The notes below the pieces were generated by a model. It saw only the letters and a list, made by a program, of their open reading frames with translations. It was not told the DNA's origin and did not search any database. This document shows, in pieces, positions 23,505 through 31,560 of a stretch of 64,000 nt of DNA. Positions within the stretch are counted from its first letter, which is position 1. Each line of letters begins with the position of its first letter. Both the position numbers and the translations under genes were made by a program. Origin of the DNA: Microbacterium candidum (GTDB lineage: Bacteria > Actinomycetota > Actinomycetes > Actinomycetales > Microbacteriaceae); contig NZ_JASXSZ010000009.1 in the NCBI RefSeq assembly GCF_030315975.1, forward strand, positions 1-64,000, written 5' to 3'.

Positions 23505-24279
23505 CCCCTCGACGAGCTCGGGGACCGGAGCGAGCTCGGGGACCGGAGCCAGCTGGGGGACCGGCGCGAGCTCGGGGACCGGCGCGAGCTCGGGGACCGT
23601 TGTGGTCGCCATCGACGGCCCCGCCGGCAGCGGCAAATCGAGCGTCTCGAAGCAGGCGGCCCGCCGCCTCGGCTACGGGTACCTCGACACGGGGGCGGCC
23701 TATCGCGCTCTCGCGTGGCACGCGCTCGAGCACGGCGTCGACACGTCGGACGCGGCATCCGTCCTCGACGTCGTCGGAGACTTCGCCTTCGGGATCGCAC
23801 TCGACCCCGACGCCTACGGCGTGCGCGTCGGGGAGGCCGACGTCACCGAGGCGATCCGCGAGCCGCGCGTGTCCGATGCCGTCTCGGGCGTCGCGCGCGT
23901 TCCCGCAGTACGGGAGTCGGTCAACGCGATGTTCCGCACGCTCGTCGACAGCTCGGGCTACCCGGGCGTCATCGTCGAGGGGCGCGACATCACGACGGTG
24001 GTCGCGCCTGATGCGCCGGTGCGCATCCTTCTGACGGCCGCGCCCGAGGTGCGGGCCGCGCGGCGCGCGGGCGAGGTGTCGACGCACGATGCGGCATCCG
24101 TCGCCGCGGCACTGCACAAGCGGGACGCCGCAGACTCGACGGTCGTCGACTTCATGACCGCGGCGCCCGGCGTCGTGGTGGTCGACTCGACCGATCTGGA
24201 TTTCGACGGCACGGTGGACGCCGTGCTCGACGTCGTGCGCGCACAGCTCGCGCTCGACGCGGAAGGGACGAACGCATGA
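23497..24279 (+). CDS. cmk: Cytidylate kinase (with repeat-expanded N-terminus)
   Basis: A 260-residue CMP/dCMP kinase. The fold starts at VVVAIDGPAGSGKS with P-loop GPAGSGKSS (41-49). Other conserved segments are GYLDTGAAYRAL, VIVEGRDITTVV and the RDAADST lid region. The first about 35 residues (MTDPSTSSGTGASSGTG...) come from a REP-like seed plus 18-bp tandem repeats. They have no counterpart in normal Cmk, which begins near the P-loop. ATG at 23497 overlaps tyrA; der overlaps the stop as ATGA. Confidence 0.94.
   Translation: MTDPSTSSGTGASSGTGASWGTGASSGTGASSGTVVVAIDGPAGSGKSSVSKQAARRLGYGYLDTGAAYRALAWHALEHGVDTSDAASVLDVVGDFAFGIALDPDAYGVRVGEADVTEAIREPRVSDAVSGVARVPAVRESVNAMFRTLVDSSGYPGVIVEGRDITTVVAPDAPVRILLTAAPEVRAARRAGEVSTHDAASVAAALHKRDAADSTVVDFMTAAPGVVVVDSTDLDFDGTVDAVLDVVRAQLALDAEGTNA
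23504..23603 (+). repeat. REP-like seed plus 18-bp tandem repeats inside cmk
   Basis: CCCTCGACGAGCTCGGGGAC (23506-23525), identical to the start of the scpA array, leads into 18-bp units at 23514, 23532, 23550, 23568 and 23586 (unit GAGCTCGGGGACCGGAGC). They encode SSGTGA-type repeats directly before the cmk P-loop domain. The near-identity of neighbouring units suggests recent slippage. Confidence 0.85.
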
Positions 24280-25799
24280 GCACGGAAGACGAGTACGAGG
24301 GCGGCGAGGACAACCTCGCCGAGAATCTCGCCAACCTCGACGAGGAGCTCGCCGAGCAGCGCGCGGAGACGCTCCGCGCGTCGCTCGTCGACTACGAGCT
24401 CGACGACGAGGATGCGGCGCTGCTCGCCGGCGTCGAACTCGGCGCGGACGGCATCGAGTTCCTCCCCGCGCTCCCCGTCGTCGCGATCGTCGGTCGCCCG
24501 AACGTCGGCAAGTCGGCGCTCGTGAACCGCATCCTCGGGCGCCGCGAGGCCGTGGTCGAGGACACGCCCGGCGTCACGCGCGACCGCGTCACTTACAAGG
24601 CCGAGTGGATGGAGCGGCGCTTCACGCTCGTCGACACCGGCGGCTGGGAGCCCGACGCCAAGGGCATCGACCGCTCGGTCGCGGCACAGGCCGAGGTCGC
24701 GATCGACCTGTCCGACGTCGTGCTGTTCGTCGTCGACGCGATGGTCGGTGCGACCTCGACCGACGAGCACGTCGTTCGGCTCCTCCGGAAGTCGGGCAAG
24801 CCCGTCTTCCTCGTCGCGAACAAGATCGACGATGCCCGCCAGGAGCCCGAGGCCGCGGCCCTGTGGAACCTGGGTCTCGGCGAGCCGCACCCGGTCTCCG
24901 CCATTCACGGCCGCGGCGTCGCCGACCTCCTCGACGAGATCGTGAAGGTCCTCCCCGAGGTCTCGGCCGTCGCGAAGGGCGAGATCGGCGGTCCGCGCCG
25001 CGTCGCGATCCTCGGCCGCCCGAACGTGGGCAAGTCGTCGCTGCTCAACAAGGCGGCCGGTGAGGAGCGGGTCGTCGTCAACGAGCTCGCCGGCACGACG
25101 CGCGACCCGGTGGACGAGATCGTGGAGCTCGGCGGCAAGCTGTGGCGCCTCGTCGACACCGCCGGCATCCGTCGCCGCGTCCACCTCCAGCAGGGCGCCG
25201 ACTTCTACGCGTCGCTGCGCACCTCGGCCGCGCTCGAGAAGGCGGAGGTCGCCGTCGTCGTGCTCGACGTGTCACAGCCGATCAGCGAGCAGGACGTCCG
25301 CATCATCGACATGGTGCTCGAGTCGGGTCGCGCGCTCGTGCTCGCCTACAACAAGTGGGATCGCCTCTTCGACGACGACATGGAGAACATCGATCGCCGC
25401 CGGTACCTCGAGCGGGAGATCGAGCAGGACCTCGCCCACGTCGCGTGGGCGCCCCGCGTCAACATCTCGGCGCGCACCGGCCGTCACCTCGACAAGCTCG
25501 TGCCGGCGCTCGAGACGTCGCTCGAGTCGTGGGACCAGCGCATCCCGACCGGCAAGTTCAACGCGTTCCTGTCCGAGCTCGTCGCCGAGCACCCGCACCC
25601 GGTGCGCGGCGGCAAGCAGCCCCGCATCCTCTTCGGCACGCAGGCGTCCACGCGTCCGCCGACCTTCGTCCTGTTCACGACGGGATTCCTGGATGCCGGC
25701 TACCGCCGTTTCATCCAGCGGCGCCTGCGAGAGCTGTACGGCTTCGAGGGCACGCCGATCGTGCTCAACATGCGCGTGCGGGAGAAGCGCCAGCGCTGA
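24276..25799 (+). CDS. der: Ribosome-associated double GTPase Der (EngA)
   Basis: A 507-residue ribosome biogenesis GTPase with two tandem G domains and a C-terminal KH-like domain. The first P-loop GRPNVGKS is at 73-80, with DTPGVTRDR, DTGGWEP and NKID. The second P-loop GRPNVGKSS is near 246-254, with GTTRDPVDE, DTAGIRRR and NKWD. An about 65-residue acidic N-terminal extension is typical of actinobacteria. It is the last gene of the core block and is followed by a terminator. Confidence 0.96.
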   Translation: MSTEDEYEGGEDNLAENLANLDEELAEQRAETLRASLVDYELDDEDAALLAGVELGADGIEFLPALPVVAIVGRPNVGKSALVNRILGRREAVVEDTPGVTRDRVTYKAEWMERRFTLVDTGGWEPDAKGIDRSVAAQAEVAIDLSDVVLFVVDAMVGATSTDEHVVRLLRKSGKPVFLVANKIDDARQEPEAAALWNLGLGEPHPVSAIHGRGVADLLDEIVKVLPEVSAVAKGEIGGPRRVAILGRPNVGKSSLLNKAAGEERVVVNELAGTTRDPVDEIVELGGKLWRLVDTAGIRRRVHLQQGADFYASLRTSAALEKAEVAVVVLDVSQPISEQDVRIIDMVLESGRALVLAYNKWDRLFDDDMENIDRRRYLEREIEQDLAHVAWAPRVNISARTGRHLDKLVPALETSLESWDQRIPTGKFNAFLSELVAEHPHPVRGGKQPRILFGTQASTRPPTFVLFTTGFLDAGYRRFIQRRLRELYGFEGTPIVLNMRVREKRQR

Positions 25800-25807
25800 C
25801 GAGCGAA

Positions 25808-25850
25808 GACGGATGCCGCGATCCACGGGTCGCGGCATCCGTCGTCTCCG
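25808..25850 (+). terminator. Bidirectional terminator between der and a convergent GNAT gene
   Basis: Stem GACGGATGCCGCGA / TCGCGGCATCCGTC (14 bp, perfect) with an 8-base loop, followed by GTCTCCG. It lies nine bases after the der stop and just downstream of the convergent gene, so it can serve both. Confidence 0.8.
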
Positions 25851-25854
25851 CCGC

Positions 25855-26271
25855 TCAGCTCGCCGGTCGCACCATCGCCGTCTCGTCCGGCTCCGCGAAC
25901 CCGAACTGCCGGTACAGGCCGTGGGCATCGTTCGTGAAGAGCGTCCACCGCATGTGGGCTCCCGGGCCGTCGTCGATCATGAGCCGCATCAGCCCCTTGC
26001 CGAGGGCGTTGCCGCGGTGGTCGGGCAGGACGAAGACGTCCGCCAGGTAGGCGAATGTGACGCCGTCCGACACCGCCCGCGCGAATCCGACCTGCTCGCC
26101 GGTGTCCTGACGGTAGGCGCCGACGACGCGCCAGGCGCGCGCGACCTGCGTCGCGACATCCTCACGGGAGCGCGAGCGGCCCCAGTAGGCGTCCGTCGAC
26201 AGCCACCCCCATACGACGTCGAACTGGATGCGGGCGGGGTCGTCGTCGAACACGTAATCGAGGGAGGTCAT
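25855..26271 (-). CDS. GNAT-family N-acetyltransferase
   Basis: A 138-residue single-domain acetyltransferase. The acetyl-CoA site is VLPDHRGNALGKGLMRLMI, and the C-terminal LYRQFGFAEPDE is the typical last helix-strand. The WGWLSTDAYWGRSRS segment places it with small acetyltransferases of unknown substrate. ATG at 26271 (MTSLDYVFDDD) is chosen over upstream in-frame starts because it fits the fold start and has AGGGAGGTC nearby on the plus-strand complement region. Convergent with der. Confidence 0.85.
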   Translation of the reverse strand: MTSLDYVFDDDPARIQFDVVWGWLSTDAYWGRSRSREDVATQVARAWRVVGAYRQDTGEQVGFARAVSDGVTFAYLADVFVLPDHRGNALGKGLMRLMIDDGPGAHMRWTLFTNDAHGLYRQFGFAEPDETAMVRPAS

Positions 26272-26353
26272 CGCTCCAGTGTGCCGGGTCGTGTCGGGTG
26301 TCCGCCGTGGCCACTCGGATCCGCGTGGCCATCCGGTGTGACAGGCTGGGTGG

Positions 26354-27250
26354 GTGACCATCGAGCCGCCCGCCTTCGATGAACGCCGTCGTCCGCACGG
26401 CCCGCGCGACCCGGGCGATGCCTGGGTGGTCGCGCCGTCGGGGGAGCGGTACTGGGGCGCATTCGGCGCGGCCGGACTCCTCGCCTACGACCCCGATCGC
26501 GGCGTCCTGTTGCAGCATCGCGTCTCCTGGAGCCACTACGGCGACACGTGGGCGCTGCCGGGCGGCGCGCGGCACGAAGGCGAGTCGGCGTGCGACGGAG
26601 CCATTCGCGAGGCGCAGGAGGAGGCCGGGGTGCCGGACGGAGCGATCCGCCCGCGGCTCATGAGCGTGTTCGACCTCGGCTACTGGTCGTATTCGACGCT
26701 CGTCGGCGACACCGTCGAGCCGTTCGAACCCGTCATCAGCGATCCGGAGAGCCGCGAGCTCGCGTGGGTTCCGGTGTCCGAGGTCGATGCGCGGCCGCTG
26801 CATCCGGGGTTCGCCGCATCCTGGCCGCACTTGCGCAACCTGCTCACGGTGCGCCCCGCGGTCGTCGTCGACGCGGCGAACGTCGTCGGCGCAGTGCCCG
26901 ACGGCTGGTGGCGCGACCGGGCGGGAGCCGCCGACCGGCTCATCGAACGGATCGGGGCCCTGGCGGCGGCCGGTACGCCCGCAGCCGCGCTGGATCTCCC
27001 CGAGACGACGTGGTTCCCGGAGTTCACGGCCGTTCTCGAGGGGCAGGCGCGGGCGGCTGCCGGCGTCGAGGGCATCACCGTGGTCAAGGCCGCGGGCGAG
27101 GGTGACGACACGATCGCCGCGGAGGCGGCGCGCCTCGTCGCATCCGGCCGCGTCGTCACCGTCGTGACGAGCGATCGCGGGCTCGCAGATCGGGCGACGG
27201 ATGCGGGTGCCGCCGTGCGCGGTGCGCGCTGGCTGCTCGACCTCCTCTAG
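26354..27250 (+). CDS. Nudix hydrolase fused to a PIN/NYN-like domain
   Basis: A 298-residue two-domain protein. The N-terminal Nudix domain has the box G70-GARHEGESACDGAIREAQEEAG (to about 92). The C-terminal part starts near 168 with VVVDAANVVGAVPDGWW and ends with GEGDD (248-252) and VTSDRGLADRA (271-281). The pattern of D173, D251/D252 and D274 resembles NYN/YacP-type nucleases of the PIN superfamily. The first domain would hydrolyse a nucleoside diphosphate derivative; the second may cut RNA. The combination and its role are not established here. GTG start. Confidence 0.8.
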   Translation: MTIEPPAFDERRRPHGPRDPGDAWVVAPSGERYWGAFGAAGLLAYDPDRGVLLQHRVSWSHYGDTWALPGGARHEGESACDGAIREAQEEAGVPDGAIRPRLMSVFDLGYWSYSTLVGDTVEPFEPVISDPESRELAWVPVSEVDARPLHPGFAASWPHLRNLLTVRPAVVVDAANVVGAVPDGWWRDRAGAADRLIERIGALAAAGTPAAALDLPETTWFPEFTAVLEGQARAAAGVEGITVVKAAGEGDDTIAAEAARLVASGRVVTVVTSDRGLADRATDAGAAVRGARWLLDLL

Positions 27251-27272
27251 CTTCTGGTGCCGGCTGGCGGGC

Positions 27273-27872
27273 TCAGCGCTGTCGGCGGCTCTGCCACCGG
27301 ATGCGTCGGCGAGGCTGCGCGTCGGCGTGGTCGACCTGCCCGTCCGGCCGCGATGCCGTCTGCCGGGCCGTCCGGCGCTCTGTCCATGCGGCGACCTCCG
27401 CCTCGACGTCGCGCGTCGGGGTGACGACGGGCGGACCGCCCTGCAGCTGGCGGCGCGCCTCGATGACGCGGCGGTTGAAATCCTCGAGTGTCTCGCGGAC
27501 ATCCGTCTCACGAACCAGCCCGTCGAGGAGCGCATCGAGCTCTGCGTTCTCGACGCGGAGCGTCAGGGCTGCGGGCCCGAGCCCGCGGAGCTGCTCGGTC
27601 TCGATCTTCCGACGGATCCACCAATCCGGATCGTGGTGGTCGCCGAGCCTCGGGATGGGCTTGCCCGCGCCTGGGAGATCGTCGAACTCGCCGCGCCGGA
27701 TGGCCTGCTGGATCGCGGTCTCCACCACCGCGGCGCGCTCGAGCTCCGACATCCCGCCCGGCCGCCCACTGGGCGCGGCGGTGTCCTCGGCGGTGTCGGC
27801 GGCGTCCCCCTGCCGGCCGCGTGCCGCTCGCTCGGATCGCCGCCGAGCCTCTGCTCGGGCGTCTTCGCTCAT
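27273..27872 (-). CDS. DUF1992 (DnaJ homologue subfamily C member 28 conserved domain) protein
   Basis: A 199-residue cytosolic protein with the DUF1992 core VVETAIQQAIRRGEFDDLPGAGKPI (about 49-73), then DPDWWIRRKI and ENAELDALLDGLVRETD. Both ends are charged and low complexity (Arg/Glu-rich N-terminus, Arg-rich C-terminus). The function of this domain is unknown. It lies 47 bases downstream of the sigma factor gene on the same strand and could share its transcript. Confidence 0.85.
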   Translation of the reverse strand: MSEDARAEARRRSERAARGRQGDAADTAEDTAAPSGRPGGMSELERAAVVETAIQQAIRRGEFDDLPGAGKPIPRLGDHHDPDWWIRRKIETEQLRGLGPAALTLRVENAELDALLDGLVRETDVRETLEDFNRRVIEARRQLQGGPPVVTPTRDVEAEVAAWTERRTARQTASRPDGQVDHADAQPRRRIRWQSRRQR

Positions 27873-27919
27873 GTCACCTCTGCGCGTACTCTGCTCCCAT
27901 TCTCGCGGAGCGTCCGTGG

Positions 27920-28804
27920 TCAGAGGCCGACGGCCTCCGTCGCGCCGGTGTCCGCGATGCGGGCGAGGTCGGCGAGGACGTCGAGCCGCACGATGCGGCC
28001 CTCCGCCACGGTGAAGGCCATGAGGGAGAGCACGCGCCCGTTGTGGACGACGGCGACACCCGGCAGGCCGTCGATCAGGACGGGCTGCGAGTGCGCGGCG
28101 AGGCGCGCGGCGAGCGTCGCCTGTCCGGCGATCTCCGCCGATCCGCGGAGGGTCTCGGAGGTCGTCCCGTAGTCGGCGTACAAGACGGCCCCGTCGCTCA
28201 GCAGCGAGAGCAGCGCGCGGAAGTCGCCCTCCTGGACCGCTGTGAGCCAGGCGGAGACGATGGCCCGCCCGGCGGCCCCGGGGCTCGGCGCGTCCTCGGC
28301 CGGAGGCGCCCCGTGCAGGCGATGCCGTGCACGCGACGCGAGCTGGCGGACGGCATCGGGGGAGCGGTCGAGCGTCCGCGCGATCTCGGTGAACGGCACG
28401 GCGAACACGTCGTGGAGGACGAATGCAATGCGCTCGGCGGGACTCAGCTGATCGAGGACGACGAGCAGCGCGACGCTCACGCGGTCGGCGCTCAGCGCGG
28501 CCTGCTCAGGGTCCGCCCACGCGTCCGGATCGACGGGCTCCTCCGGCCACCGCTCGACCTGCCAGGCCCGTTCTCTGCGGGAGCGAGCGGATCCGAGGAT
28601 GTCCAGGCAGATCCGGGAGACGACGGTCGTGAGCCATGCGTCCAGATTCTCGATGGATGCCGCGTCGCTGCGGGCAAGCCGCAGCCAGGTCTCCTGCACT
28701 GCGTCGTCCGCGTCGCGGTTCGATCCGAGCAGCTGCAGCGCGATGGCTCGGAGCCGGGGACGCTGCCGTTCGAAGCGTTCGGCGAGAGAATTCTCGTCGG
28801 TCAT
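27920..28804 (-). CDS. ECF sigma factor with SnoaL-like C-terminal domain (ECF41/SigJ type)
   Basis: A 294-residue ECF sigma factor. Region 2 is about 12-85 (LGSNRDADDAVQETWLRLAR) and region 4 about 125-175 (SPAERIAFVLHDVF, then TEIARTLDRSPDAVRQLASR). A SnoaL/NTF2-like domain (about 185-290) replaces an anti-sigma factor and in ECF41 members regulates activity in cis. The linker ERWPEEP resembles the WLPEP motif of that group. Two promoters matching the ECF41 consensus (TGTCACA, 16 bases, CGTC) lie just upstream, one driving this gene. Strong Shine-Dalgarno AGGAGG. Hence autoregulated. Confidence 0.9.
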   Translation of the reverse strand: MTDENSLAERFERQRPRLRAIALQLLGSNRDADDAVQETWLRLARSDAASIENLDAWLTTVVSRICLDILGSARSRRERAWQVERWPEEPVDPDAWADPEQAALSADRVSVALLVVLDQLSPAERIAFVLHDVFAVPFTEIARTLDRSPDAVRQLASRARHRLHGAPPAEDAPSPGAAGRAIVSAWLTAVQEGDFRALLSLLSDGAVLYADYGTTSETLRGSAEIAGQATLAARLAAHSQPVLIDGLPGVAVVHNGRVLSLMAFTVAEGRIVRLDVLADLARIADTGATEAVGL

Positions 28805-28865
28805 GTCACATCCTCCTCAGGTGTGTCGTCGTAAGGGTGACGGGGCAGCGCGCCCCGATGTGACA
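28804..28865. promoter_or_regulatory. Symmetric pair of ECF41-type promoters facing each other
   Basis: Plus strand: TGTCACA (28804-28810), 16 bases, CGTC (28827-28830), reading towards the NmrA-type gene. Minus strand: TGTCACA (28865-28859), 16 bases, CGTC (28842-28839), reading towards the sigma gene. Both match the published ECF41 consensus exactly and are arranged with dyad symmetry around 28834/28835. The predicted start sites cross, so the two promoters overlap and probably exclude each other. The first base of the plus -35 is shared with the sigma start codon. Confidence 0.85.
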
Positions 28866-28877
28866 GAAGGAGACATG

Positions 28878-29642
28878 ATGGCTTCCATTCTCGTGACCGG
28901 CGGAACCGGAAACCTGGGGCGACACGTGGTGCCGCTGCTGCGCGGACGGGGTCACGATGTGCGGGTGCTCAGTCGATCCGCGCACGCGGGCCGCGAATTC
29001 GTCGTCGGCGACACGTTCACCGGAGCAGGTCTGGACGCCGCGTTCGCCGGTGTCGACACCGTCCTCCATCTGGCGGGGAGCAACAAGGGCGACGAGATCG
29101 GCGCCGGGCACGTTGCAGACGCGGCGCGGACGGCGGGCGTCGGACATGTGGTGCTGATCTCGGTGACCGGTGCGGACGCCCTCCCGCTCGCGTACTTCCG
29201 GTCGAAGGACCGCTCGGAGCACGTGGTGGCGGCATCCGGTGTGCCGTACACGGTGCTGCGAGCCGCACAGTTCCATGACTTCGCGTGGACCGTGTTCGGC
29301 GGCCTCATGAAGTCGCCGATCGTGCCGGCGCCCGCGGGGGTTCGGTTCGAGACGGTGGATGTCGCGGATGTCGCCGCCCGACTCGCCGAGCTCGTCGACG
29401 GCGCCCCGGCTGGGCGCGTTCCCGACATCGCAGGCCCGGAGGTCATCGAGGTTCCGACCATGCTCAGGCAGCTCGCGTCCGCGCGCGGACTTCGGCGATC
29501 GTTCCTGCCCGTCCATGTTCCGGGCGCCATGGGCCGCGCGTACCGCGACGGCGCCAACCTCGCGGGGTCCGACGCACTGCGCGGCGCTCTGACGTGGTCG
29601 GAGTATCTGGCGCTCCGCGCCGCGGTGCCCGCTGCCGCCTGA
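28878..29642 (+). CDS. NAD(P)-binding SDR-like protein (NmrA family)
   Basis: A 254-residue atypical short-chain dehydrogenase. Cofactor motif TGGTGNLGRH (8-17) and the following ISVTGADALPLAYFRSK replace the classical YxxxK, as in NmrA/NAD(P)H azoreductase-like proteins. It probably binds NAD(P)H and senses or changes redox state; the substrate is unknown. ATG 28878 is preferred over 28875 because AAGGAG (28867-28872) is then correctly spaced. It faces the ECF41-like sigma gene across a matching promoter and is a likely member of its regulon. Confidence 0.88.
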   Translation: MASILVTGGTGNLGRHVVPLLRGRGHDVRVLSRSAHAGREFVVGDTFTGAGLDAAFAGVDTVLHLAGSNKGDEIGAGHVADAARTAGVGHVVLISVTGADALPLAYFRSKDRSEHVVAASGVPYTVLRAAQFHDFAWTVFGGLMKSPIVPAPAGVRFETVDVADVAARLAELVDGAPAGRVPDIAGPEVIEVPTMLRQLASARGLRRSFLPVHVPGAMGRAYRDGANLAGSDALRGALTWSEYLALRAAVPAAA

Positions 29643-29661
29643 GCCGGTCAGTGCGATCCGA

Positions 29662-30018
29662 TCAGCGGCCGCGGAGCCGGTCGATGTCGCGGCGCTCGCG
29701 CTTCGTCGGGCGCCCGGCACCGCGATCGCGCTGGGCGATGACGGGCACCGGGTCGCGCGGAGGCGTCCGGTCTTCCATGGCGACGGCCACCAGCGCCGCG
29801 CCGACGCGCTTCGAGATGGGCTCCCGGACGACGAGGAGCCGGTCGAACCCGTCGATGCGCACGCGCACTTCGTCACCCGGTTTCACGGTCTGCGCGGCTT
29901 TCGCGCGCTCACCGCCGACCCGCACATGTCCGGCGCGGCATGCCGTGGTCGCGGCGGAGCGGGTCTTGTAGATCCGCACGGCCCACAGCCACGCATCCAC
30001 TCGCGCCGTGGTGCTCAT
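29662..30018 (-). CDS. RNA-binding S4 domain protein (Hsp15-like)
   Basis: A 118-residue protein. The S4 fold (RVDAWLWAVRIYKTRSAATTACRAGHVRVGG) is followed by a basic tail, as in heat-shock protein Hsp15/HslR, which binds stalled 50S subunits with nascent chains. ATG at 30018 overlaps the stop of the upstream YhhN gene (ATGA), so the two are co-translated. Its stop lies 20 bases from the convergent NmrA-type gene. Confidence 0.9.
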   Translation of the reverse strand: MSTTARVDAWLWAVRIYKTRSAATTACRAGHVRVGGERAKAAQTVKPGDEVRVRIDGFDRLLVVREPISKRVGAALVAVAMEDRTPPRDPVPVIAQRDRGAGRPTKRERRDIDRLRGR

Positions 30019-30725
30019 GGTGTGGCGAGCACCTCGGCGACGGGCGCGACGGCGCGGCTGCGCAGCGCGACGAGGGTGCCCGCGACGATGAGCCCCTGGC
30101 CGGCGCAGTACGTGAGCATGACCATCGGGCTCGTCCAGTGCGGCATCATGTCGGGCACGAAGATGCGGCCGGCGAGGATCGTGTCGGAGGCCAGGAACAG
30201 CGCTCCGCCCACGGTGACGATCGGGTGGCAGCGTGCGGCGCTGGCGGCGGTGCCGCCGAGGACGAGCCCGTAGAGGACGACCGCCACGGTGAGGCTGCCG
30301 AGGTGCGGCCACAGGAACGCGAGCATGCCCGCCCACCACACGAGGTAGATCGCCGTCCACACCGGCAGGCGGCGGACGGCCAGGTGCCGGTTGAACAGCC
30401 AAATGTACATGACGTGTGCGATGCCGAAGGCGCCGAGCATGATGGGCAGCTCCGGGGCGAAGGGGAAGAAGACGGCGGCTTCGTCGCCGATCCATGAGAA
30501 GGCGAGTCCGACTCCGAGGATGGCGAGAACGCGGGCCTTCTCCTTCGGCCACCCGGCCGCGACGATGAAGACGGCGCATGCCAGCAGCGGTATGAGCAGG
30601 AACTTCGTGACGGCCGCGAGGCTGTCGTCGTAGGCGGCGAGCGCACCGATGTGGACGAGCGAGACGATGGCGTAGGGGGCGAAGGCCCACCAGCGGGTGC
30701 GCGGCGACGTTGACACGCGTCCCAT
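30015..30725 (-). CDS. YhhN/TMEM86 family membrane protein (lysoplasmalogenase-like)
   Basis: A 236-residue protein with about eight hydrophobic segments. YhhN motifs are FSWIGDEAAVFFP and LFLASDTILAGR, which carry conserved acidic residues. Eukaryotic TMEM86 members hydrolyse the vinyl ether bond of lysoplasmalogens; bacterial function is less clear. ATG at 30725 (MGRVSTSPRTRWW) is chosen because upstream sequence is charged and unlike the family. Confidence 0.86.
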   Translation of the reverse strand: MGRVSTSPRTRWWAFAPYAIVSLVHIGALAAYDDSLAAVTKFLLIPLLACAVFIVAAGWPKEKARVLAILGVGLAFSWIGDEAAVFFPFAPELPIMLGAFGIAHVMYIWLFNRHLAVRRLPVWTAIYLVWWAGMLAFLWPHLGSLTVAVVLYGLVLGGTAASAARCHPIVTVGGALFLASDTILAGRIFVPDMMPHWTSPMVMLTYCAGQGLIVAGTLVALRSRAVAPVAEVLATP

Positions 30726-30748
30726 CGTACGGTCGTCCAGACCGTGTC

Positions 30749-31327
30749 TCAGGCGAGGACCTTCTCGACGATCGCGAGGTGCGGCTTCGGGCGGGCGACC
30801 TCGGTGAAGCCCGCGGTGAGGAACGTCGAGAGGATGCCGGTGTACATCTCGTTCGCGCTCTTCTTCGCGGCGGTCGGATCGACCGGGTACGCCTCGACGA
30901 CGCGGGCGCCGTTGTCTGCGGCATAGGCGAGGGCCGCGTCCAGGAGCTCGGCGGTCAGGCCGGCGCCGCGGTGCTCGCGCCGGATGACGAAGCAGGACAC
31001 CGCCCACACCGACTCATCGTCGAAGGGATGCGGCGAGTCTGCGAACGCGCGCGTGCGCGCGATGCGCTGCTGTGCGGTCCGCGGGCCGACACGCACCCAG
31101 CCGGCGGCTTCGCCGTCGACGTAGGCGACGAGGGCCGGAGGGGGACCCGCGTCGACTTCGGCGCGCAGCATCCCCTGGCGTTCTTCCTGGCTGGTGCCCT
31201 GCCATTGGGCGTTCGTGATCATCCACCACTGGCACTGGCAGGAACGGCCGTCGCCGCCGCCGGACAGGGCGTGCTCGGCGTCGGCGAAGCGGTCGGGGGT
31301 CACGGGCTCGATCGTGATCGTGGACAT
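30749..31327 (-). CDS. GNAT-family acetyltransferase
   Basis: A 192-residue protein. After the N-terminal EPVTPDRFADAEHALSGGG comes CQCQWWMITNAQW, a Cys/Trp-rich segment found in a small actinobacterial GNAT subfamily. The acetyl-CoA motif region is CFVIRREHRGAGLTAELLDAAL. Substrate unknown. ATG at 31327 (MSTITIEPV) is used; an upstream GTG-type extension lacks conservation features. Divergent from the tRNA-Pro gene. Confidence 0.85.
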   Translation of the reverse strand: MSTITIEPVTPDRFADAEHALSGGGDGRSCQCQWWMITNAQWQGTSQEERQGMLRAEVDAGPPPALVAYVDGEAAGWVRVGPRTAQQRIARTRAFADSPHPFDDESVWAVSCFVIRREHRGAGLTAELLDAALAYAADNGARVVEAYPVDPTAAKKSANEMYTGILSTFLTAGFTEVARPKPHLAIVEKVLA

Positions 31328-31398
31328 GGTGCCGAGACTAGGAGGGGGCTCGGACACGCTCAAGGGCCGGCCGGTTCGCGGGCGCCCGCGCGAGCGGC

Positions 31399-31404
31399 TA
31401 AGAT
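31399..31404 (+). promoter_or_regulatory. Likely -10 element for tRNA-Pro
   Basis: TAAGAT lies 27 bases before the tRNA 5' end, placing the start about 20 bases upstream of it. No good -35 is visible (TTCGCG at 31375), which is common in this GC-rich background. Confidence 0.4.
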
Positions 31405-31430
31405 GGGGGAGTTGCCCGCGTGCGGGTCAA

Positions 31431-31504
<74 letters not shown>

Positions 31505-31508
31505 CAGA

Positions 31509-31550
31509 AAGCCCTGGTGGATCGCAAGATCCACCAGGGCTTCGTCGTTT
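31509..31550 (+). terminator. Terminator after tRNA-Pro
   Basis: Perfect 15-bp stem AAGCCCTGGTGGATC / GATCCACCAGGGCTT with GNRA-type loop GCAA, five bases after the tRNA, followed by CGTCGTTT. It also lies at the 3' end of the convergent LLM gene and may serve both. Confidence 0.9.
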
Positions 31551-31560
31551 CACCGGCGCA

